From Bacteroidales bacterium (GTDB taxonomy: Bacteria > Bacteroidota > Bacteroidia > Bacteroidales > Bacteroidaceae), in contig SFJN01000090.1 of assembly GCA_004555055.1 (NCBI GenBank), positions 1 to 10,327 on the forward strand: a stretch of DNA of 10,327 bases. Direction: 5' to 3'. Both the position numbers and the translations under genes were made by a program. A model generated the notes under the pieces. It was not told the DNA's origin. It made no database searches and saw only the letters and a program-made list of their open reading frames with translations. This document shows positions 1 through 6,216 of the stretch, piece by piece. Numbering within the stretch: position 1 is the first letter of the stretch; each line of letters opens with the position of its first letter.

Positions 1-52
1 AAAACAATAAAATATTTTCCACATGTATAGGCAAAACAAAATGTAAATTTTA

Positions 53-61
53 CCCCCCCCC
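53..61. repeat. Poly-C tract (9 C)
   Basis: A run of nine C follows an AT-rich stretch upstream of the first gene. Homopolymers of this length are prone to slipped-strand mispairing and to sequencing error. It lies about 80 bases upstream of the candidate -7 box at 142, so any effect on transcription is speculative. Confidence 0.85.
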
Positions 62-141
62 GAAAAGAAAAATTGGACACTTTTTGACGTATTTTCGACA
101 GGATTACGGCATTATTTCACTCAAATTCCGTCCAAAAGCAC

Positions 142-150
142 TAAATTTGC
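142..150 (+). promoter_or_regulatory. Candidate Bacteroidetes -7 promoter box
   Basis: TAAATTTGC matches the Bacteroidetes -7 consensus TAnnTTTG exactly. The -33 region is poor (TTTCAC at 115-120, about 21 bases upstream). If used, transcription would start near 155-158 and leave an unusually long leader of about 380 bases before the start codon at 539. No better -7 box was found closer to the gene. Confidence 0.35.
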
Positions 151-189
151 ACCAGAAACAATATTAATAGATATGCATCGGAGACGATG

Positions 190-200
190 CCCCCCCCCCC
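190..200. repeat. Poly-C tract (11 C)
   Basis: A run of eleven C is followed by AAAAG and another short C run. It lies about 40 bases downstream of the candidate -7 box at 142-149, so it would sit in the 5' leader of the regulator gene if that promoter is real. Length variation here could be a phase-variation switch, but nothing in a single sequence shows that it varies. Confidence 0.85.
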
Positions 201-487
201 AAAAGCCCCCATTGTGTCCGGACCGTTCGACTGCCAGACAAGCGTCCTGTAGCCCTTCCCCTCCAAGGCATAAGCCCTCTTGTCTCTTTATTGTCCCAAC
301 ATTTTTTCCGTCACACCGAGATTCTACGCAAGGTTTCCAAAAGAAGGAAATGGCCCTGCAACGGCAGGAGCATCTCCCCCGACGGCATATCCCGCCCATT
401 TCCCCCCAAGAGGGCGTGTCGGTACTACCATTTCCGAGGGCCTTTTGTGCGTAGCCTATGCAAGAGAGGGGGACAGACACCAGCCAC

Positions 488-516
488 GGTCCCTGTCCGA
501 TATTACCGACAGGACC
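488..516 (+). other. Hairpin in the leader of the TPR/HTH regulator gene
   Basis: GGTCCCTGTC (488-497) pairs with GACAGGACC (508-516), giving nine base pairs with one bulged C and a 10-base loop. The hairpin ends 22 bases before the ATG at 539. An alternative pairing uses GGACAG (471-476) with CTGTCC (493-498) and excludes the first. No T-run follows, so this is not an ordinary terminator. It may affect translation initiation, which is inference. Confidence 0.5.
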
Positions 517-538
517 TAAAACCTACTACACCAATCCT

Positions 539-2287
539 ATGATGCCGATTCGTAAGATTACTGTTTTTTTTGTTTTTATTCTTTCTCTCGCAGCCTGCGA
601 CAAGACCACCAATGCCACCCATGAAGACATTTCGCAAATGGACTATGCGGCATTGACGGATTTTTTGGCCCATGAACCCATCCCTGCCGACAGTTTTCCA
701 CGTGCCATAGCTCGCTATGCTATGCTCTCAAGGGTGCAAAAGGACTTCCACGCCACGCTCAGCTCCCTCGACAGAATCTACAAGGAACAGCAAAGCCGGG
801 GGGCAGGCAAAGACCTCCTTACCGACATCAGCCTCGGTAAGGCGATAGTCACAGCAGACCGCCTGCCCGACAGCATTGTCTGCGGCTACGTATGCGCAGT
901 GATGGGACAGATGGAACACGGCGTCGCCCCGTCGAGCGTCATCACACGTTATACCATGGCAGCCTATGCCACACTGTTGTCCGGCACGGAAACCAGCAAC
1001 GGACTCACTGCCGAACTTTGCCGAAAAGCCATTAATTACACCAATCTCCACTCCGACGTTCAGGAAAGGCCGGAAATATACCTCTATCTCGGACAGGCCT
1101 CCTACGAAAACGGTGACATGAAAACCTCAATGGCCACTCTTTCCAAAGCCCTTGAACTGGCTCAGACCACCGGAAACACCACGCAAGAGGCCAGAGTCTA
1201 TGCCATCCTCTCAAGGGGATTCAGGGACCAGGGACTGTTTCTGCAGGAAAAAATGACGGCAGAGAAGGCCTTCAACCTTTCCCGGACCATTCCTATCGGC
1301 GAAACGAAGTGCTTGGCTGCAAGAGTCATGGGATGGGCTTATGAAGACCGGCAACAGCTCGACTCCGCGCTGATTTTCCTCAACCTCGCCTACGAAATCA
1401 GCGACAGCGTGCACATGCACAGCAAAGCAAAGGACATTCTTGAAAACGACATCAACCGTCTCCGGCAGCACGGATGCCGGCAGCCCGACTCCATGTTTGC
1501 TGCCCGTGCACAGGCCCTGCAGGAATATACCAAGGTGCTTATCGACATCAACAAGGCTGAGACATTGAAGGACAACGTTGAACCGCAAATCTCTCGCAAC
1601 CGTGCCATCATGTTCTATGCCATCGGCATCTGCCTTGCCGTCTGCATACTCTCGCTCATCGGCTTCTACTTCTTCAGGAAGCACCAGAAAAGGATACAGG
1701 CCGAAAAGGACGCTCACCTTGAAGGCATCACCGCACGACTCCGCAACATCACCTCGCAATACCGGAGCACCAGTGAACGACTCGAGGAAGTGAGGGAACG
1801 GCTGAGCACTGCCGAAGAATACCGCGAGCAGCTTGCCCGTCAGATAAGGGAAATGGAAAACAAACTGACAGACAAGGAAGACGAACTGCAGGAAACGAAA
1901 ACGAGGCTCTCGAACAAGCAGGCTTTCATCACCAGCCTGCAGGAAGAGCACAAGGAACAGGAAGAGAGACTCCAGGAAATCAACAGACGCTTTGCCCACA
2001 AGGAATTCAACCTTGCCGAGGCCGTAAGCAATCCTCGCCATTTCGCGCGCGACTTTCTGGCCGTTCATCCCCATTTCGAACTGGCTCTCAAGGAGCGCTC
2101 CTCCAACATCTCCTCGCACGATGTGTTGCTCTGCATACTCATCGTTCTGGACGTTTCGAAGGAAGACATCGCAGACGTCATGAAGATTCGTCCCGAAAGC
2201 CTCAATGTGGCACGCCACCGCCTGAGGTCGAAACTCGGACTGACGCGCTACGACAACCTCTACACCATCCTGCGCTCACACCTCTGA
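539..2287 (+). CDS. Membrane-anchored TPR / coiled-coil / LuxR-like HTH regulator, putative lipoprotein
   Basis: Probable one-component signal transducer and transcription regulator of a Bacteroidetes type; ligand and target genes are unknown. The 582-residue product starts with a charged n-region, a hydrophobic stretch and a lipobox (LSLAAC, Cys20) followed by Asp, so the N-terminus is probably lipidated and outside the inner membrane. Residues about 178-300 look like tetratricopeptide repeats. One membrane segment spans about 358-379, followed by a highly charged coiled coil (about 380-489). A C-terminal HTH at about 525-568 resembles the LuxR/GerE type (KEDIADVMKIRPESLNVARH, then RLRSKLGL). 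Sensing would be periplasmic and DNA binding cytoplasmic. The frame stays open upstream to an ATG at 458, but that start would bury the signal peptide, so 539 (or the adjacent ATG at 542) is preferred. The architecture is clear; the role is inferred from similar proteins. Confidence 0.85.
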   Translation: MMPIRKITVFFVFILSLAACDKTTNATHEDISQMDYAALTDFLAHEPIPADSFPRAIARYAMLSRVQKDFHATLSSLDRIYKEQQSRGAGKDLLTDISLGKAIVTADRLPDSIVCGYVCAVMGQMEHGVAPSSVITRYTMAAYATLLSGTETSNGLTAELCRKAINYTNLHSDVQERPEIYLYLGQASYENGDMKTSMATLSKALELAQTTGNTTQEARVYAILSRGFRDQGLFLQEKMTAEKAFNLSRTIPIGETKCLAARVMGWAYEDRQQLDSALIFLNLAYEISDSVHMHSKAKDILENDINRLRQHGCRQPDSMFAARAQALQEYTKVLIDINKAETLKDNVEPQISRNRAIMFYAIGICLAVCILSLIGFYFFRKHQKRIQAEKDAHLEGITARLRNITSQYRSTSERLEEVRERLSTAEEYREQLARQIREMENKLTDKEDELQETKTRLSNKQAFITSLQEEHKEQEERLQEINRRFAHKEFNLAEAVSNPRHFARDFLAVHPHFELALKERSSNISSHDVLLCILIVLDVSKEDIADVMKIRPESLNVARHRLRSKLGLTRYDNLYTILRSHL

Positions 2288-2374
2288 CAAGCCAAAGCCG
2301 GCATTTTCAACATCAAAAAAGGCCTTTCTGGCGAAAATAATGTTCCCAAGCACGGCCATATGCTGTTTTTTTGC

Positions 2375-2383
2375 TACTTTTGC
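2375..2383 (+). promoter_or_regulatory. Candidate -7 promoter box for the small secreted protein gene
   Basis: TACTTTTGC matches TAnnTTTG exactly and lies about 50 bases before the ATG at 2432, a normal leader length for this phylum. No clear -33 TTG is seen at the expected distance. It sits in the 144-base gap after the regulator gene. That gap has only a weak bulged pairing (2291-2297 with 2324-2332) and no good terminator, so readthrough from the regulator gene is also possible. Confidence 0.55.
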
Positions 2384-2431
2384 ACGCACATAAACTAATT
2401 TCTTTGCAGAAAAAAAGCGTACAAAACCCAT

Positions 2432-2845
2432 ATGAAAAAGTATCTCTTCACCCTTTTCATTGCCCTGTGCGGCATCTTCAACTGCCAAGCCCAAAACAAC
2501 TTGGTAGAATGCGTCATCGTAGAACTTCAAAATGGCGAAACCCTTTCGCTTGCACTGAAGTACACACCGAAAGTACAGTTCGAAAGCGAGCAGGTGCTCA
2601 TTACCGCCGGAGATTTCGAAGCCACCTACGAGCGCACACTCCTACACCGTTTCTACTTCAAGATGGACATTGACGGCATCCACGCCATCGCCGATGCTGA
2701 GAAAAAGAGTGCCGGCTCCATCTATGATACCCACGGACGCAAGGTGGCTGACTACGAAGGCTCCATCGACACCATCAACCTGCAAAAAGGTGTGTATGTG
2801 GTAAAGACCAAGAGCGGCGAAAGCTTCAAGATGCTGAAGAAATAA
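2432..2845 (+). CDS. Small secreted protein with T9SS type A-like C-terminal sorting domain
   Basis: Exported protein of 137 residues and unknown function. Residues 1-20 form a classical signal peptide (MKKYLF, a hydrophobic core, then CQA before Gln21). The central part (about 24-78) is a predicted beta-rich segment. The C-terminal stretch of about 45 residues follows the type IX secretion sorting pattern: SIYDTHGRKV at 96-105, then LQKGVYVVKTKSGESFKMLK to near the end. Such domains direct proteins across the outer membrane in Bacteroidetes, with removal of the domain and often attachment to the surface. The mature part would then be only about 70 residues. The gene has its own -7 box and ends at a strong terminator, so it is probably monocistronic. 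No catalytic motif is seen. The T9SS assignment rests on pattern only. Confidence 0.8.
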   Translation: MKKYLFTLFIALCGIFNCQAQNNLVECVIVELQNGETLSLALKYTPKVQFESEQVLITAGDFEATYERTLLHRFYFKMDIDGIHAIADAEKKSAGSIYDTHGRKVADYEGSIDTINLQKGVYVVKTKSGESFKMLKK

Positions 2846-2888
2846 GCAAGAAGAAATCAACAAAAGGGGGGACACATCCCAAAAGAGA

Positions 2889-2944
2889 GTCCGCACTCCG
2901 CAGACGTTCAACAGACTGAACACTGCGGAGTGCGGACCTTTTTT
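2889..2944. terminator. Strong intrinsic terminator, probably bidirectional, between convergent genes
   Basis: GTCCGCACTCCGCAG (2889-2903) is perfectly complementary to CTGCGGAGTGCGGAC (2923-2937). The loop holds a further 5-bp stem (2906-2910 with 2917-2921). A six-T run (2939-2944) follows on the + strand. On the - strand the hairpin is followed by CTCTCTTTTGGG, a usable U-rich tail for ugd. It therefore probably ends both the small secreted protein gene and ugd. Confidence 0.9.
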
Positions 2945-2991
2945 GTGCCCTGTTGTGCCCTACTCCACGGCAGGGGAGGCAGGCACAAGGC

Positions 2992-4422
2992 TCAATCGCG
3001 GCGGAAAATGTCGCGCGAATAGACTTTGTCTTCCACATCGTCGAGCTCGGCATCATAGCGGTTGGCGATGATGCACTGGCTCTGGGCTTTGAAGGCCTTG
3101 AGGTCGTTCACCACACGGCTTCCGAAGAAGGTTGAACCGTCCTCGAGCGTAGGCTCGTAGATGATGACCTCGGCACCCTTGGCCTTGATGCGCTTCATGA
3201 TGCCCTGGATGGCACTTTGCCGGAAATTGTCGGAATTCGACTTCATCGTCAGGCGGAACACTCCGATGACGCAATGCTTCTCTGCCATACGGTCGTAACG
3301 GTTGGTGCCGCTGTAGCTGTAGTAACCGGCACGTTCCAGCACCTGGTCGGCAATGAAGTCCTTGCGCGTACGGTTACTCTCCACAATGGCGGTCATCATC
3401 TGCTGCGGCACATCGGCATAGTTGGCCAGCAACTGCTTGGTATCCTTCGGTAGGCAATAACCGCCGTAGCCGAACGACGGATTGTTGTAGTGCGTTCCGA
3501 TGCGGGGGTCCAGCCCTACACCCTCAATGATGGCACGGGTGTCGAGCCCCTTCACTTCGGCATAAGTGTCGAGCTCGTTGAAATAACTTACGCGGAGCGC
3601 CAGATAGGTGTTGGCAAAGAGTTTCACAGCCTCGGCCTCCTTCATTCCCATATAGAGCACAGGAATGCCTTTGTGCGGGAGTGCGGCAATCTCATCCTCG
3701 GAACATCCCACATACTGCTGTCCGCAGATGGCCCCCTCCACAAGCAGGTCGGCAAATGTCTCGGCCGACTGCAGCAGGTGGTTACCGGCAATTTCGCGGA
3801 TGGCCTTGTCTTCGGCCGAAAACTCATCTGTACGGAGCATCCTGGGGACACCGACGATGATGCGCGAAGGATAGAGGTTGTCATAAAGTGCCCGGCTCTC
3901 GCGCAGGAATTCGGGGGCAAAGAGCAGATGGAGCTTGGGAAGGCAATGGAGTGTAACAGGAGTCAGGCCGTGCTCGCGACAGTATGTCTCGTGACGGGCT
4001 ACCACCTCCATCCATCTTTCGGCATAACGCAGATAGAGCGAACGGCAATATCCCACGGGAATGGTGCTCTTGATGACCATCGTGGCCTCAGGATTCACTG
4101 TCAGCACAAGGTCGATGACCTCCTCCACATGCGAGGTGTCGAAGAAATTCTTCTGGGCATCGTAGTTTGTCGGGGCGGCGATGACCACGATTTCCGCAGC
4201 GGCATAGGCAGCGGCACCGTCGAGGGTGGCTGTCAGCCGCAAGGGACGCTCAGAGAGGTAGCGTTCGATATATTCGTCCTGGATAGGAGAGCAGCGGCGG
4301 TTTATCATGTCCACCTTTTCGGGAATCACATCGACGCACGTCACATCGTTGTGCTGGGCAAGAAGGGTGGCTATGGAAAGCCCTACATATCCCGTACCGG
4401 CAACGGCTATTTTTCGGTTCAT
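2992..4422 (-). CDS. ugd: UDP-glucose 6-dehydrogenase
   Basis: Oxidises UDP-glucose to UDP-glucuronate with two NAD+ in the cytoplasm, supplying precursors for capsule, exopolysaccharide or LPS. The 476-residue product has the N-terminal Rossmann motif GTGYVG (9-14), APEFLRE (169-175) preceding the substrate domain, KLFANTYLALR with Lys267 and Asn271, and the catalytic Cys323 in FGYGGYCLPKD. The C-terminal domain (IQGIMKRIKAKG, then EVIIYEP) is also intact. It matches the E. coli-type Ugd closely across most of its length but is about 90 residues longer, with extra segments near 133-165, 192-256 and 361-384. The start at 4422 places the Rossmann motif at the usual distance. It is transcribed alone and divergently from the HAD gene, and no other sugar-nucleotide or glycosyltransferase genes are adjacent. 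Confidence 0.96.
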   Translation of the reverse strand: MNRKIAVAGTGYVGLSIATLLAQHNDVTCVDVIPEKVDMINRRCSPIQDEYIERYLSERPLRLTATLDGAAAYAAAEIVVIAAPTNYDAQKNFFDTSHVEEVIDLVLTVNPEATMVIKSTIPVGYCRSLYLRYAERWMEVVARHETYCREHGLTPVTLHCLPKLHLLFAPEFLRESRALYDNLYPSRIIVGVPRMLRTDEFSAEDKAIREIAGNHLLQSAETFADLLVEGAICGQQYVGCSEDEIAALPHKGIPVLYMGMKEAEAVKLFANTYLALRVSYFNELDTYAEVKGLDTRAIIEGVGLDPRIGTHYNNPSFGYGGYCLPKDTKQLLANYADVPQQMMTAIVESNRTRKDFIADQVLERAGYYSYSGTNRYDRMAEKHCVIGVFRLTMKSNSDNFRQSAIQGIMKRIKAKGAEVIIYEPTLEDGSTFFGSRVVNDLKAFKAQSQCIIANRYDAELDDVEDKVYSRDIFRRD

Positions 4423-4508
4423 TTTCAGATAATGCTTGGGGGGTTAGTAATGAGAAGCTTATGCAACCTGCGTTATGACTTCGTCTTACGGCGAAACATT
4501 TTCGACGA

Positions 4509-4516
4509 CAAAGGTA
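4509..4516 (-). promoter_or_regulatory. Candidate -7 promoter box for ugd
   Basis: Read on the - strand, this is TACCTTTG, an exact match to TAnnTTTG. It lies about 87 bases upstream of the ugd ATG. A TTG (CAA on the + strand at 4533-4535) is 16 bases further upstream, shorter than the usual spacing, so the -33 element is uncertain. Confidence 0.6.
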
Positions 4517-4570
4517 ACGAGAAAACGGCAATCAAGCGGCAAGAAACAGGCAAAAAAAGTCCGGACGCCC

Positions 4571-4598
4571 TTGAATTCAAAGGTTTTTTGTAAATTTG
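4571..4598 (+). promoter_or_regulatory. Candidate promoter for the HAD hydrolase gene
   Basis: The -7 box TAAATTTG lies at 4591-4598 with a TTG at 4571-4573, 17 bases upstream, close to the Bacteroidetes arrangement. Transcription would begin about 90 bases before the ATG at 4695. With the opposite box at 4509-4516 it forms a divergent promoter pair with about 75 bases between the two -7 boxes. Confidence 0.65.
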
Positions 4599-4694
4599 CC
4601 GAAGAGAAAGGTGGATTCTTTATTTGCCTTTCCGGATTTTGGAACGACAAATGGCCGACGGCATGCCACGCTACAGACAATCTCTACCCATACT

Positions 4695-5348
4695 ATGAAA
4701 GACTTCAAGAACATATTTTTCGACCTCGGCGGTGTGCTTTTCAACCTTAACACCCGCGCTGCATTCCGGGCGTTCAAAGCGCTTGGAATGGGAATCCCTG
4801 ATGAAATCATTGCAGACAACCAGCCTCTGAACGGCATGCCCGAAGGGCAGGAAATCGTCAGACTGATTCACAGCATGGACCTCGGCAAGGTGCGGGGAGC
4901 GGAATTCATGGAAATCGTGAAGAGGGAATGCCGCCCTGGCACCACCGAAGCAGAAATCCTGCACGCCTACAACGGAATGATCGAGGTGCCGGTAACAAGG
5001 CTGCAACTCCTCAAACGCCTGCGTAGCAAGTACAAGGTCTACCTGCTCAGCAACATCGGCGACCTTCACTGGGAAGCAGCCCGCAACATGGCCGCAGCTG
5101 TCGGCTATCCCATGGAGGAGTGTTTCGACCACTGTTTCTGCTCCTTCGAAATGGGTGTGGCAAAGCCCGACCCCGTTATCTTTGAACGCGCCATCGCCGA
5201 AAGTGGCGTCGTCCCGGAAGAGACTCTCTACATCGACGATTTCGACGCCAACATCGAAGCCGGACGCCGCGCCGGATTACTGGCCTACAAAATCGTCGGC
5301 AACACACTTGAACAACACGTTCCCATCCTCTTCCCCGAATTCTGCTGA
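4695..5348 (+). CDS. HAD-superfamily phosphatase, YihX-like (subfamily IA)
   Basis: Cytoplasmic phosphatase, probably acting on a sugar phosphate or other small phosphomonoester; the substrate cannot be read from sequence. All four HAD motifs are present in 217 residues: motif I FFDLGGVL with nucleophile Asp10, motif II LLSN with Ser119, motif III AKPDP with Lys157, and motif IV YIDDFDANIEAG with Asp181/Asp182. A helical cap lies at about 15-90. Motif I has Gly12 in place of the usual second Asp (DxD), as in E. coli YihX, which suggests the same subgroup. The frame is open upstream to an ATG at 4596, but that codon overlaps the -7 box and would add 33 unrelated residues before the conserved N-terminus, so 4695 is chosen. 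It is a single-gene transcript between its own promoter and terminator. Confidence 0.92.
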   Translation: MKDFKNIFFDLGGVLFNLNTRAAFRAFKALGMGIPDEIIADNQPLNGMPEGQEIVRLIHSMDLGKVRGAEFMEIVKRECRPGTTEAEILHAYNGMIEVPVTRLQLLKRLRSKYKVYLLSNIGDLHWEAARNMAAAVGYPMEECFDHCFCSFEMGVAKPDPVIFERAIAESGVVPEETLYIDDFDANIEAGRRAGLLAYKIVGNTLEQHVPILFPEFC

Positions 5349-5391
5349 TTCCCTTTCTTTCTGACCTAACAAAACACAAGCTACAGGCCCT

Positions 5392-5432
5392 CCCCCTCCC
5401 CGAAATCCCTGCCTTCGGAGAGGGGGCTTTTT
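5392..5432 (+). terminator. Intrinsic terminator after the HAD hydrolase gene
   Basis: CCCCCTC (5392-5398) pairs with GAGGGGG (5420-5426). After one mismatch, CCGAA (5400-5404) pairs with TTCGG (5414-5418), leaving a 9-base loop. A CTTTTT tail follows. An outer perfect 9-bp pair, AAACACAAG (5372-5380) with CTTGTGTTT (5433-5441), encloses the structure and could support termination on the opposite strand too. It starts about 45 bases after the stop codon. Confidence 0.85.
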
Positions 5433-5450
5433 CTTGTGTTTCCATAGAAT

Positions 5451-5516
5451 ATCCGTGGACATCCGTGATAATCCGTGTGAATAACAATATTGAATCAACA
5501 CACGGATGTCCACGGA
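5451..5516. repeat. Compound inverted repeat with three 10-bp direct repeats
   Basis: TCCGTG recurs at 5452, 5462 and 5472, giving three units of exactly 10 bp (one helical turn). TCCGTGGACATCCGTG (5452-5467) is perfectly complementary to CACGGATGTCCACGGA (5501-5516). ATCCGTGTG (5471-5479) is perfectly complementary to CACACGGAT (5499-5507). The two stems share the right arm and exclude each other. Nothing follows that looks like a terminator tail. It could be a dispersed REP-like element or a protein-binding site; which one is unknown. Confidence 0.85.
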
Positions 5517-5926
5517 AGGTCTCGGAGGATTTTGAAAATAATGGGAACTTTTTCTTCCCCTTGCAAAAAGAAGGACAACAGAAGCCCCCCCAAAAAAAGG
5601 ATGCCCCAAACAGCAGGATTATGTGGATTTTACAAGGATAAATGAGGCGCAAATCAGTGTGTACCAACCCATTTTTCCTGAGTTAGACACGATTTTACAC
5701 AGGCTGCGATTTCCTACGTTTGTCAAGCATATCACCAAAAAGAACATCATAATTTCGACACCTGTAAACTTTTTTTCCCAAAAAAGTAGACAAAAGACAC
5801 TAATACACCTATACAGCACCTCAAAAATGGCATGTTTACATGCAAAATATTATCCCATCCTTGACTTTTTGGCCTAAATTCGGATGAAAATGTCTGCACA
5901 TGTCCATATTTTCACCAAAATCTCGC
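5517..5926. other. Noncoding region upstream of the purF-like transcript
   Basis: About 410 bases, AT-rich on the right side, with no frame that looks coding. It contains a C7-A7 junction at 5585-5598, a short palindrome (GCATGT, TT, ACATGC) at 5830-5843, and an inverted repeat just upstream of the -7 box (listed separately). No tRNA or mobile-element signature was seen. Confidence 0.65.
5882..5916. promoter_or_regulatory. Inverted repeat upstream of the purF-like promoter, candidate operator
   Basis: TGAAAAT (5885-5891) and ATTTTCA (5908-5914) form a 7-bp inverted repeat, extended by GG/CC with one bulged A. It ends about 10 bases before the -7 box at 5927, so it overlaps the expected -33 region. 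A bound protein here would affect initiation. The regulator is unknown, and AT-rich sequence makes chance pairing possible. Confidence 0.35.
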
Positions 5927-5935
5927 TACCTTTGC
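5927..5935 (+). promoter_or_regulatory. Candidate -7 promoter box for the purF-like/pyrG transcript
   Basis: TACCTTTGC matches TAnnTTTG exactly. The -33 region is not convincing. Transcription would begin near 5940-5943 and leave a leader of about 275 bases before the ATG at 6217. The next stop-to-start gap (before pyrG) shows no comparable box, so this promoter probably serves both genes. Confidence 0.6.
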
Positions 5936-5941
5936 ACACGT

Positions 5942-6216
5942 TTTTTTCAGATTCCTGATTTTAGAAAACGTGACAACTTTCCCGCACAATGTGCCCAACC
6001 CGATTCACATATCCGATGCTTCAAACGCGCCGCAATGCTGCACCACTGCAGCCCGGACGGCTCACCCCCAACAGCATACAATGAAAGGTAGGTCCTGCCC
6101 CATGCACCCGCAACATGGCAGAACCTACCTTTCAGCCTTTTAGCGACATACACCACCGAAAGCCTGTCATACGGGGACAGGCGTCCACTCCAACTCTTAT
6201 CTCTGAAACATACAGT
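5942..6216 (+). promoter_or_regulatory. Hairpin-rich 5' leader, candidate cis-regulatory RNA
   Basis: Three separate hairpins lie in order before the purF-like start. First, GCTGCA (6037-6042) pairs with TGCAGC (6047-6052) around a 4-base loop. Second, TGAAAGGTAGGT (6082-6093) pairs with ACCTACCTTTCA (6123-6134), continued after one mismatch by CTGCC (6095-6099) with GGCAG (6117-6121), around a 17-base loop. Third, GCCTGTC (6162-6168) pairs with GACAGGC (6176-6182) around 7 bases. Only a short CCTTTT follows the large hairpin, so it is a weak terminator at best. A leader this long with a 17-bp interrupted stem suggests regulation of nucleotide biosynthesis, but I recognise no known riboswitch class. 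Confidence 0.45.
6035..6091 (+). CDS. Possible 18-residue leader peptide
   Basis: ATG at 6035 opens a short frame, MLHHCSPDGSPPTAYNER, ending in TAG at 6089-6091. The stop codon lies inside the left arm of the large leader hairpin (6082-6134), the geometry expected if ribosome position controlled that hairpin. The peptide has two His and two Pro in a row but no strong run of one amino acid. There is no visible Shine-Dalgarno sequence, and short frames occur often by chance, so translation is only a possibility. Confidence 0.2.
   Translation: MLHHCSPDGSPPTAYNER

Larger units (their letters stand above)
1..538. other. Intergenic region with no convincing gene
   Basis: About 540 bases precede the first supported gene. 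Several short open frames overlap here on both strands. None starts with a recognisable signal peptide or shows a family motif, and their translations are compositionally odd (Cys/Arg/Gly- or Pro-rich), as expected from C-rich noncoding DNA. The segment holds two poly-C tracts, one candidate -7 promoter box near 142 and hairpin-forming sequence near 471-516, each listed separately. The left 120 bases are AT-rich. Part of the region could be a long 5' leader of the downstream regulator gene. Confidence 0.6.

Noticed and set aside
121..480. Minus-strand open frame of 119 codons in the left intergenic region
   Set aside because: Cys/Gly/Arg-rich translation of C-rich noncoding DNA, spanning the poly-C tract, with no domain or signal peptide.
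458..538. N-terminal extension of the TPR/HTH regulator from ATG 458
   Set aside because: It would place 27 polar residues before the signal peptide and lipobox and run through the leader hairpin.
2291..2332. Possible terminator after the regulator gene
   Set aside because: The pairing is only seven bases with a two-base bulge, and no T-run follows.
4596..4694. N-terminal extension of the HAD hydrolase from ATG 4596
   Set aside because: The ATG overlaps the -7 box, and the added residues are unlike any HAD N-terminus.
6115..6216. N-terminal extension of the purF-like protein from an in-frame ATG at 6115
   Set aside because: It would begin inside a leader hairpin loop and put 34 extra residues before the N-terminal nucleophile Cys, which needs a short propeptide.
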